From assembly GCA_035542815.1 (NCBI GenBank), contig DATKKS010000006.1, forward strand, positions 1 to 45,475: a DNA stretch of 45,475 bases, given 5' to 3'. The notes below the pieces were generated by a model that saw nothing but the letters and a program-made list of their open reading frames with translations, did not search any database and was not told where the DNA came from. The DNA is from JACRLI01 sp035542815. GTDB lineage: Bacteria; Eisenbacteria; RBG-16-71-46; JACRLI01. Of the stretch, positions 31,459-38,888 are shown in pieces. Position 1 is the first letter of the stretch, and each line of letters starts with the position of its first letter. Made by a program: the position numbers and the translations under genes.

Positions 31459-32717
31459 ACCAGCGCTGGTCCATCGACCCGCGGGCGCGGCTCCGGGGGC
31501 TGCTGCTGTTCCTGGCGGTGATGGGTCCGGGCATCATCACCGCCAACGTGGACAACGACGCCGGCGGCATCACCACCTACTCGCTGGCCGGCGCCCACTT
31601 CGGCTACGTCTTCCTGTGGACCTTCGCCCCGCTGGCCCTGGCGCTCATCGTGGTGCAGGAGATGTGCGCGCGCATGGGGGTGGTGACCGGCAAGGGCCTG
31701 GCCGACCTCATCCGCGAGCAGTTCGGGGTGCGGGTGGCGTTCACCGTGATGGTGCTGCTGATCGCGGCCAACCTGGGCAACATCATGGCCGAGTTCGCCG
31801 GGGTGGCGGCCAGCTTCCAGATCTTCGGGGTCAACAAGTACCTGTCCATCCCGGTGGTGGCGTTCGCGGTGTGGCGGCTGGTGGTCAAGGGGACCTACCG
31901 GGTGGTGGAGAAGGTATTCCTGTTCGCGTGCGTGGTGTACGTGGCCTACATCATCTCCGGCTTCATGGCCCGCCCGCCGTGGGGCGAGGTGCTGCGGAGC
32001 ACGGTGGTGCCGACGCTGCGGTGGAACCCGGCCTTCCTCAGCATGATGATCGGCGTGGTGGGCACCACCATCGCCCCGTGGATGCAGTTCTACCAGCAGG
32101 CTGCGGTGGTGGACAAGGGCATCAGCCCGGAGCAGTACCACGCCTCGCGGCTGGACACCATCCTGGGCATGATCACCGCGGTGATCGTGGTGTTCTTCAT
32201 CACCGTGGCGTGCGCGGCCACCCTGCACGTGCACGGGGTCCACATCTCCGACGCCGCCGACGCCGCCCAGGCCCTGGCCCCGCTGGCCGGCCGCTATGCC
32301 GGCACGCTGTTCGCCATCGGGCTCCTGAACGCCTCGGTGTTCGCCGCCTCCATCCTGCCGCTGTCCACGGCCTACTCGGTGTGCGAGTCCTTCGGCTGGG
32401 AGACCGGGGTGGACCGCCGCTTCATGGAGGCCCCGCAGTTCTTCGGGCTGTACACCTTCCTGATCGCCGTGGGCGCGGGCGTGATCCTGCTGCCCCACTT
32501 CCCGCTGCTGAAGATCATGTTCTTCTCGCAGGTGGCCAACGGGATGCTGCTGCCGGTGATCCTCATCGTGATGCTGCGGCTCATCAACAACCGGCAGCTC
32601 ATGGGCGGCTACGTGAACAGCCGCTTCTTCAACGGGGTGGCCTGGGTGACCACCGGGGTGATGATCGCGCTCACCGTGGCGCTGGTGGTGGTGCAGATCG
32701 CCGGTTGGGGGGTGTAG
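31455..32717 (+). CDS. NRAMP-like divalent metal transporter, atypical metal site
   Basis: A 420-residue membrane protein with about eleven helices. The first helix carries GPGIITANVDNDAGG in place of the usual D-P-G-N motif, and the sixth-helix segment is GTTIAPWMQFYQQ in place of the M-P-H metal site. The rest (PLALALIVVQEMCARMG, GLLNASVFAASILPLSTAY) is clearly SLC11-like. The changes place it with the NRAMP-related group that includes Mg2+ transporters, so Mg2+ or Mn2+ transport is more likely than Fe2+; this is inference. It starts at GTG 31455, coupled by GTGA to the M20 peptidase. A GC-rich hairpin follows its stop. Confidence 0.88.
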   Translation: MNQRWSIDPRARLRGLLLFLAVMGPGIITANVDNDAGGITTYSLAGAHFGYVFLWTFAPLALALIVVQEMCARMGVVTGKGLADLIREQFGVRVAFTVMVLLIAANLGNIMAEFAGVAASFQIFGVNKYLSIPVVAFAVWRLVVKGTYRVVEKVFLFACVVYVAYIISGFMARPPWGEVLRSTVVPTLRWNPAFLSMMIGVVGTTIAPWMQFYQQAAVVDKGISPEQYHASRLDTILGMITAVIVVFFITVACAATLHVHGVHISDAADAAQALAPLAGRYAGTLFAIGLLNASVFAASILPLSTAYSVCESFGWETGVDRRFMEAPQFFGLYTFLIAVGAGVILLPHFPLLKIMFFSQVANGMLLPVILIVMLRLINNRQLMGGYVNSRFFNGVAWVTTGVMIALTVALVVVQIAGWGV

Positions 32718-32727
32718 CGGAGCGGCC

Positions 32728-32758
32728 GGCGCGCCCGCGGGCGCCCGGGCGCCGCGCC
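32728..32758. terminator. GC-rich palindromic region between convergent genes
   Basis: GGCGCG (32728-32733) pairs with CGCGCC (32753-32758), and the interior includes the palindromes CCCGCGGG and GCGCCCGGGCGC (32741-32752). It separates the NRAMP-like gene from the convergent M42 gene. Confidence 0.4.
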
Positions 32759-32765
32759 GCGCGGC

Positions 32766-33896
32766 TCACCAGCGGCGGGCGAGCTCGGTGATGAGGTCGG
32801 CCAGGCCCGAGACGTCGCGCAGGTCCACCGTCTCGGAGTTGCTGTGGGAGCTGCGCAGCGGCCAGCCCAGCGGGACGTCGCCGGCCCCCTCGGTCACGTA
32901 GCGGGCCCCGTCGTTGCCGCCCGCGGTGAGCCCCACCTGCAGCGGGACGTGGGCCTCGCGCGCCAGCTGCCGTACCCGCTCCAGGTCCGCCCGCCGCACG
33001 ATGCTGCTGCTGTCAATGGCCCGCACCACGCACCCCTCGCCCAGCGGCGCCAGCGCGAAGCGCGGGTTCTCCAGCGGGCTGTCCGAGGACACGAAGGTGT
33101 CCACCGCGAAGCACACCGCGCCGGGCACCGCGCGCGCCGCGAACTCCGCCCCGTACAGCCCCAGCTCCTCCTCGGTGGAGAACACGAAGCGCACCCGGTG
33201 GCTCAGCCGGCTCCCCTCCAGGTCCTGCAGCGCCAGCAGCAGCGCGGCGCACCCGCAGCGGTCGTCCATCGAGCGGGCCGACGCGCGCACCGCGCCCAGC
33301 CGGTCGTAGCGCTTGACCACCGTCACCGGGTCCCCGGCCTTGACCCCCAGCGCGCCGGTGGCGGCCCAGGAGTCGGTGCCGAAGTCCAGCCGCAGGTCCT
33401 CCGGGGCCACCCCCTCCCGGTCCGGCTTCGCGTCCAGGTAGCCGGGGCGAGGGGCCACCACCGCCGGGACCGGGCCCGCCGCGGTCCCCACCACCACCGG
33501 GTGGCCCTCCAGCAGCCAGTCGTAGAAGCCCCCGCGGCGCACCACGGTGGCGCGGCCGTCGGCTTCCAGCCCCTTGATCTCGTAGCCGATCTCGTCCTGG
33601 TGGGCGACGAAGGTCACCACCGGGTCCCCCGCTCCCAGCTCCACCACCAGGTTGCCGTGGCCGTCCACCTGCGAGCGCAGGCCCTGAGGCAGCAGCGACT
33701 GGATGCGCCGGGTGAGCGGAGTCTCGTGGCTGGAGACGGCCTGCACCTCGCACATGCGCTGCAGCACCAGGCTCACGTCGCGCAGCCGCGAGGTCCCCAG
33801 CTCGTGCTCCGCCGCGGCGGGCGCGGCGGCCAGCAGCGCCGCGGCGGCCCCCAACCCGGCCAGCGCCGCGCGCACGGCCCGCAGGCGGCGGCTCAT
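32766..33896 (-). CDS. Exported M42-family metallopeptidase
   Basis: A 376-residue peptidase with an N-terminal signal (AAAALLAAAPAAAEHE), unusual because M42 enzymes are typically cytoplasmic tetrahedral complexes. All five metal ligands of the family are visible: His99 in FVAHQDE, Asp211 in SMDDRCG, Glu242-Glu243 in STEEELG (catalytic and ligand), Asp266 in FAVDTF, and His351 in SSHSNSETVD. It would remove residues from peptide N-termini in the periplasm or outside. The start ATG 33896 overlaps the stop of the upstream paralogue by ATGA. The gene is convergent with the NRAMP-like gene. Confidence 0.9.
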   Translation of the reverse strand: MSRRLRAVRAALAGLGAAAALLAAAPAAAEHELGTSRLRDVSLVLQRMCEVQAVSSHETPLTRRIQSLLPQGLRSQVDGHGNLVVELGAGDPVVTFVAHQDEIGYEIKGLEADGRATVVRRGGFYDWLLEGHPVVVGTAAGPVPAVVAPRPGYLDAKPDREGVAPEDLRLDFGTDSWAATGALGVKAGDPVTVVKRYDRLGAVRASARSMDDRCGCAALLLALQDLEGSRLSHRVRFVFSTEEELGLYGAEFAARAVPGAVCFAVDTFVSSDSPLENPRFALAPLGEGCVVRAIDSSSIVRRADLERVRQLAREAHVPLQVGLTAGGNDGARYVTEGAGDVPLGWPLRSSHSNSETVDLRDVSGLADLITELARRW

Positions 33897-34960
33897 GGCG
33901 CCTCCAGCAGCTTGCGGAGCAGCGCCGCCAGGGCCTCGACGTCCCCGGCGTCCACCGTCTCCACCGGCGTGCGCGCGTAGCGCACCGGCAGCCCCAGCAC
34001 CGCCACGCGGGCCGAGTCCAGCGGGTCCAGCCCGGCGCGGTCGGGAGCCAGGCCCGGGCCCTGCCGCTGCACGCCCTTGCCGCCCAGCCTCGCCAGCGAT
34101 TGGGTGAGGCCGGCGTCCAGGCCGCGCAGCGAGTCGGCCTGCAGCGCCGGGCCGAGGCCGGCGCGGGCCTTCGGGAACCCGCCCAGGAGGTACACCTCGG
34201 CCGGCTGGAAGCGCCGCACCAGGCGGCGCAGCCCCCGGCCGCCGGGCTGGGCCTGCGCGGTGAAGGCCGCCACCCAGTGGCCGCGGCCGGCGGGCTTCTC
34301 GCCCATTAGCGCGCGCAGCAGCGCCACCGCCTCGGCCCGCCCTTCCAGCCCGGGTCCGGCGAGGCGGAGGCCCGCCAGGCGCGTGCACCGCTCCACCGGG
34401 CTCACCGGGTCCAGCAGCCGGATTCCCGCGCGGCCGGCCTCGGTGCCGGAGCGCATGCCGGCGTCCAGCCACAGGTCGTTGACCCCCAGCGGCTCGCCCA
34501 CCGGGGCGCGGCGCAGGTGGGTGGACGGGGCCACGCTCACCGCCGGCAGGGGCCCGCGCGCGGTGAGCACCCGGAAGCGCTGCCCCACCTGGAACTGGTC
34601 GAACAGCCGGCCCGCCCCGCCCAGCCGCGCCAAGCGGAGGTAGCCCAGGGTGTCGATGGCGGTCACCACGTAGCCGGGCTCGTCCAGCGGCGCCGCCAGC
34701 AGGCGCACCGGACCCTGGCCGCCGCAGTCCACCACCAGGTCGCCCAGGGCATCCACCTCCGGGCGGGACCAGCCCGGCAGCTCGGCGGTCAGCGCCGCAC
34801 GCAGCGAGTCTTCACAGCCGGAGAGAGCCGGGATCTCCTGGAGCCGCGCCAGCATGTCCAGCGCGCCCGCGGCGGCGGGGGCCGCCAGCGGGCCGGACCA
34901 CAGCAGCGCCAGCGCCACCAGCGCGATGACCGCGGCGGATCGGAAGGCAGGCGGGGTCAT
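33893..34960 (-). CDS. Inactive paralogue of the neighbouring M42 peptidase
   Basis: A 355-residue exported protein (signal with WSGPLAAPAAAGA) that aligns along its whole length with the M42 peptidase next to it but has lost every metal ligand: the His of A-H-Q-D-E is Pro91 (AAPLDEPGY), the Asp of M-D-D-R is lost in GPGLEGR, the Glu pair is lost in TAQAQPGG, the fourth ligand is Gly, and the final His is Arg330 (YARTPVETVD), where the following E-T-V-D is conserved. It is therefore a pseudo-enzyme, perhaps a scaffold or regulator. It comes first in the transcript, is coupled to the active gene by ATGA, and starts 6 nt from a -10 box. Confidence 0.85.
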   Translation of the reverse strand: MTPPAFRSAAVIALVALALLWSGPLAAPAAAGALDMLARLQEIPALSGCEDSLRAALTAELPGWSRPEVDALGDLVVDCGGQGPVRLLAAPLDEPGYVVTAIDTLGYLRLARLGGAGRLFDQFQVGQRFRVLTARGPLPAVSVAPSTHLRRAPVGEPLGVNDLWLDAGMRSGTEAGRAGIRLLDPVSPVERCTRLAGLRLAGPGLEGRAEAVALLRALMGEKPAGRGHWVAAFTAQAQPGGRGLRRLVRRFQPAEVYLLGGFPKARAGLGPALQADSLRGLDAGLTQSLARLGGKGVQRQGPGLAPDRAGLDPLDSARVAVLGLPVRYARTPVETVDAGDVEALAALLRKLLEAP

Positions 34961-34966
34961 TGCGCC

Positions 34967-34995
34967 AGACTATGGGCGGGATCGGGGAGTGTCAA
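34967..34995 (-). promoter_or_regulatory. Promoter of the M42 pair, predicts a leaderless mRNA
   Basis: On the minus strand TTGACA (34995-34990), a 17-bp spacer and TAGTCT (34972-34967), then 6 nt to the ATG at 34960. The -35 matches the consensus fully and no Shine-Dalgarno fits in the gap. The divergent subtilase promoter is 40 bp to the right. Confidence 0.65.
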
Positions 34996-35035
34996 GTTTG
35001 GGCGGCGCGGCCGGTTCTGGGCCGCGCGAGGCGCA

Positions 35036-35064
35036 TTGCGGCCGCCCGACCGGCGCCGTATAGT
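35036..35064 (+). promoter_or_regulatory. Candidate promoter of the subtilase
   Basis: TTGCGG (35036-35041), 17 bp and TATAGT (35059-35064), about 160 bp upstream of ATG 35223. The remaining leader (35065-35222) shows no gene. Confidence 0.6.
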
Positions 35065-35222
35065 GGCCTGGACGGGCCGCCCCGGATGGGCCCGGGCAGC
35101 CACTTCTCCGGCCGTGAAGAACCGTCCGACCCGGGCCGAGAACACCCCTGGTATACCCTCCACTGCGCAACTCGCCGGCCGCCGGTCAAACCCGCGGCCG
35201 GTCACCCCTAGGAGGCCTTCGA

Positions 35223-37691
35223 ATGCGTCGCCTTGCCCTCATTCTCCTGTCCGCCGCGCTGGCGGCCGGATTGCGCCCCGCGCTGGGCGCGGAGCTGAAG
35301 CTGGATGCGGGACTCAACGCCCTGCGGGTGGCCGGGCCGATCCAGCCGGCGCGCGCCGCGCGGGCCCTCGGCGCGCAGCCGCCGGCGGCGGGCGCCGCGG
35401 AGCGCATTCCGTGCTTCATCCGGGGGCGGGTGTCCCGCCTCGAGCTCTTGGCCATGGGCATCCCGGTGGGCGCCCAGGCCGGCGGGGTGGTGACCGCGCA
35501 GCTCACCTGGGACGACGTGGAGCGGGTCTCGATGCTGCCGGGCGTGGAGATGATCCAGCTCGCGCACCGCGCGCGGCTGATGCTGGACAGCAGCCGGGTG
35601 GCGATCCACGCGAACGCCGTGCAGGGCGGCACCCCGCCCAACTACACCGGCATCACCGGCAAGGGCGTGGTGGTGGGCATCGTGGACACCGGGATCGACT
35701 GGACCCACGCCGACTTCCAGGACAAGAACGGGCTCAACCGCATCCTGTTCATCTGGGACCAGACCGGCGCCGGCCCCTCGCCGCCGGCCTTCGGCTACGG
35801 CACCGAGTGGAACCAGTCCGCCATCCAGGCCGGCAGCTGCACCGAGAACGACGCCGACGGCCACGGGACGCACGTGGCGGGCACCGCCGCGGGCAGCGGC
35901 CGGGCCACCGGCAACGGCAAGGCCAACTACCACTACGTGGGGATCGCGCCCGAGGCGGACATCGTGTTCGTGAAGCTGGACGCCTCGTTCGCCTGGAACT
36001 TCGTCATCGACGGCGTGGACTACATCTTCCAGAAGGCCGACGCGCTGGGCAAGTCGGCGGTGGTCAACCTGTCGCTGGGCTCGGACTTCGGCCCGCACGA
36101 CGGGACCGACCCCACCGAGGTGGCGCTCAACGGGCTGTGCGGCCCGGGCCACATCGTGTGCGTGGCGGCGGGCAACAGCGGGGCCGACCGCATCCACGCG
36201 GAGGCCGACGTGACCCAGGGCAACTCGGCCAGCGTGACCTTCCAGGTGCCGAGCTACACGCCGGCGGCCGGCGCGGGCAACGACGCCTACTTCATCGACG
36301 CCTACTACGGCGGCACCGACAGCATCTCGGTGAAGGTCATGGCGCCCAACGGCTGGCAGTCCGCGACCGTCGTCACCCGCCAGACCGTGTACCAGGCGGA
36401 CGCCACCGCCAGCCAGGGCCGGGTGCTCATCGACAACGCCTCCGGCGGCCTGGTCTCCAACGGCCAGCACAACCTGTACATCCAGGTGTGGGACTACTCC
36501 CAGTTCGCGCCGCCGGCCGCCGGCCTGTGGACGGTGACGCTCACCGGGGCGCACATCCACGGCACCGGCCACACGGACCTGTGGATGGCCGACCCCCAGC
36601 TGGGCACCACCTGGCCGGCGGTGCCGTTCCAGACCGGCTACGTGCACAGCAAGGAGGTGGCCACGCCGTCCACCGCGGAGTCCACCCTGTGCGTGGCCGC
36701 GTTCGCCACCAAGAACCAGTGGAACGGCCCGGACGGGACCAACTGGCACTACAGCTCCATGCCCACGCTGGGGGACATCGCCTCCTTCAGCTCCCGCGGA
36801 CCCACCGCCGACAACCGGCTCCGGCCCACCATCGCCGCGCCGGGCTTCGGCGTGGCGGCCGCGTTGTCCTACCTGACGGTCGGCACCGTGGGCGGGTCGA
36901 TGGTCGAGGACAGCGTGCACTTCATTGACCAGGGCACCAGCATGGCCACCCCGCACGTCACCGGGGTGGCGGCCCTGGTGCTGCAGAACCACGCCGGCCT
37001 GCCGCCCTCCAGGGTCAAGGCGGCGATCGAGAGCACCGCCACCCGGGACGCCTTCACCGGGGCGGCGCCCGGCCCCACCTGGGGCTACGGCAAGCTCAAC
37101 GCCAACGCGGTGAACTCGAACACCCCGGTGCTGATGTTCGCGCTGGAGGGGCTGGAGACGGAGCGCGGCCTCGAGGTGAGCTGGGCGGTGGCGGAGGGCA
37201 TCCACTTCGAGGGGTTCCGGGTGCTGCGCGCCGCCGCGGCGAGCGGCCCGTGGACCGACCTCACGCCCGCCCCGCTGCCCGCCGAGGCGCGCAGCTACGT
37301 GGACACCCCGCGCCCCGGAGTGTGGTACTACCAGGTGCAGGGGCTGCGCCAGGGCGACACCCAGGTGCTGGGCCCGCTGCGCACCGAGGTGACCGGCACC
37401 AGCCGGCTGACGCTGCGCCTGGCGGCGCCCCTGCCCAACCCGACCGCGGGCAGCACCCTGCTGAGCTTCGTGGTGCCCGGCCCGCGCTCCGTGGAGGTGG
37501 AGCTCGCGGTGTACGACGTGGTCGGGCGGCGGGTGGCGGCGCTGTACTCGGGCGCGGCGCTGCCGGGGCGGCACGACGTGCGCTGGGACGGCTCCGCGGC
37601 CGGCGGCCGGCGGGCCTCCCCGGGGCTGTACCTGGTGCGGCTCCAGGCGCTGGGGCGCACCCTGGTGCGCAAGCTGGCCCTGGTGAGATAG
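35223..37691 (+). CDS. Secreted subtilisin-like serine protease with FlgD-like C-terminal domain
   Basis: An 822-residue S8 peptidase. A signal peptide (MRRLALILLSAALAAG) and a propeptide-like region (about 25-120) lead to the catalytic domain with Asp155 in VVVGIVDTGID, His214 in DGHGTHVAGT and Ser573 in QGTSMATPHVTG. Between His and Ser an insertion of about 150 residues (TFQVPSYTPAAG...) may form a beta-sandwich. After a fibronectin-like unit, the last 85 residues carry LPNPTAGSTLLSFVV, VELAVYDVVGRRVAAL and GLYLVRLQALGRTLVRKLAL, the FlgD-Ig/type IX-like sorting domain common in FCB-group bacteria. The ATG follows AGGAGG 7 nt upstream. It is probably exported and cell-associated or released. 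Confidence 0.95.
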   Translation: MRRLALILLSAALAAGLRPALGAELKLDAGLNALRVAGPIQPARAARALGAQPPAAGAAERIPCFIRGRVSRLELLAMGIPVGAQAGGVVTAQLTWDDVERVSMLPGVEMIQLAHRARLMLDSSRVAIHANAVQGGTPPNYTGITGKGVVVGIVDTGIDWTHADFQDKNGLNRILFIWDQTGAGPSPPAFGYGTEWNQSAIQAGSCTENDADGHGTHVAGTAAGSGRATGNGKANYHYVGIAPEADIVFVKLDASFAWNFVIDGVDYIFQKADALGKSAVVNLSLGSDFGPHDGTDPTEVALNGLCGPGHIVCVAAGNSGADRIHAEADVTQGNSASVTFQVPSYTPAAGAGNDAYFIDAYYGGTDSISVKVMAPNGWQSATVVTRQTVYQADATASQGRVLIDNASGGLVSNGQHNLYIQVWDYSQFAPPAAGLWTVTLTGAHIHGTGHTDLWMADPQLGTTWPAVPFQTGYVHSKEVATPSTAESTLCVAAFATKNQWNGPDGTNWHYSSMPTLGDIASFSSRGPTADNRLRPTIAAPGFGVAAALSYLTVGTVGGSMVEDSVHFIDQGTSMATPHVTGVAALVLQNHAGLPPSRVKAAIESTATRDAFTGAAPGPTWGYGKLNANAVNSNTPVLMFALEGLETERGLEVSWAVAEGIHFEGFRVLRAAAASGPWTDLTPAPLPAEARSYVDTPRPGVWYYQVQGLRQGDTQVLGPLRTEVTGTSRLTLRLAAPLPNPTAGSTLLSFVVPGPRSVEVELAVYDVVGRRVAALYSGAALPGRHDVRWDGSAAGGRRASPGLYLVRLQALGRTLVRKLALVR

Positions 37692-37735
37692 CGGCGTGCG
37701 GAGGTCGAGAGCGTGAGGGACGGCCCGGCGCAGGC

Positions 37736-38839
37736 TCACGGGGCCGGCGAAGTGACCCCCGCGGCCCTGGGGGTGGTGCCCCCGGACGTGGCGCTGGCCA
37801 TCGCCGCCGCCGCGGCGGCGGCGCGGTCATCGCGCGAGGTGTGCAGCACCGCGGCGATCACCGCGATTAGGGGCAGGGCGAACACCATTCCCATGAATCC
37901 GCCGGCCTCCGCGCCCGCCGCCAGCGACGCCAGCACCGCCAGCGGGTGCACCCGCAGCGTGCGGCCCATCACCCGCGGGGTCACCAGGTAGGAAGTCACC
38001 TGGTTCAGCAGCACGTACGCGCCCAGACCCCAGGCCCACATCCAGCCGCCCCGCGACAGCCCGATCACCACCAGCAGGATGTCCACGACGGCGGCCCCCA
38101 GGAAGGGCACCACCTCGGCCAGACCCGCCAGCGGACCCAGCACGAACGCGAACGGGAACCCCAGCAGGGTGAGGACCGCCGTGACCATCACGGCCTGCAC
38201 CAGGCACACCACCGCCTGGCCGCGCACGTAGCCGGCCAGGGCCCGGTCGGCCGCCCCCAGATACCGCCACCACGCGTCGCGGCGCCGCTCGGGCACCCAG
38301 CCCAGCAGCCACGCGGCCATCCCGCGGCCGTCCTCGAGCAGGTAGAAGGCCAGCACCGGAACCACCGCCAGCGCCAGCAGCTGGGGCAGCGTGCCCAGGA
38401 GCCGCACCAGGCGCGCGCTCAGGAACGCGCCCGACTGGCTCAGCAGCCGGCTGAGCTGCGCCTCCACCGCCGGCCCCCACGCGTCCGGGATGCGGGCCAG
38501 CAACCCGGCCTGGAGGCTGCGCAGCTGGGCCAGCACCTGCGCCGACATGCGCGGCAGCTCGCGCCCGAACTCCGTGCCCTGCGCCACCAGCAGCGGCACG
38601 AACCACGCAGCCGCCCCGGCCAGCAGCAGCAGGAACAGGCCCATCACCAGCCCCGCCGCGGCCGCCCGCGGCAGGCGGCGCGCCGCGAGCTCCACTGCCG
38701 GGCGGAGCAGGTAGGCCAGCAGCAGCGCCAGGGCCAGCAGCGTGAGCGTCTCGCGCCACAGCCACAGCAACGCCACCCCCGCCAGGGCCGCGGCGGCCCA
38801 GCGCAGGGCGGCGCCGGACGAGCCGGAGGATGCGGTCAC
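37736..38839 (-). CDS. AI-2E-family membrane permease
   Basis: A 367-residue protein of the PerM/YdiK/AI-2E transporter family. Seen: N-terminal helices with WLWRETLTLLALALLLAYLLRP, a long cytoplasmic-helix segment, FYLLEDGRGM, GQAVVCLVQAV, GPLAGLAEVVPFLGA and NQVTSYLVTPRVMGRTLRVHPL, which is the family signature. Family members have been linked to Na+/H+ exchange, phosphate or small-signal export; the substrate here is unknown. It starts at GTG 38839, 49 bp after the histidine kinase, and ends the bsh-dgc run. A 44-bp gap to the subtilase end holds no clear hairpin. Confidence 0.92.
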   Translation of the reverse strand: MTASSGSSGAALRWAAAALAGVALLWLWRETLTLLALALLLAYLLRPAVELAARRLPRAAAAGLVMGLFLLLLAGAAAWFVPLLVAQGTEFGRELPRMSAQVLAQLRSLQAGLLARIPDAWGPAVEAQLSRLLSQSGAFLSARLVRLLGTLPQLLALAVVPVLAFYLLEDGRGMAAWLLGWVPERRRDAWWRYLGAADRALAGYVRGQAVVCLVQAVMVTAVLTLLGFPFAFVLGPLAGLAEVVPFLGAAVVDILLVVIGLSRGGWMWAWGLGAYVLLNQVTSYLVTPRVMGRTLRVHPLAVLASLAAGAEAGGFMGMVFALPLIAVIAAVLHTSRDDRAAAAAAAMASATSGGTTPRAAGVTSPAP

Positions 38840-38888
38840 GGCGCCGGCCCGGCGCGGGCCGCGCGACGCGCCGGCGAATCTGCGCGCC

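Noticed and set aside
33893..34960. Treating the inactive M42 paralogue as a pseudogene
   Set aside because: The frame is intact over 355 codons, has its own signal peptide and promoter, and is coupled to the active gene, so it is most likely a functional non-enzyme.
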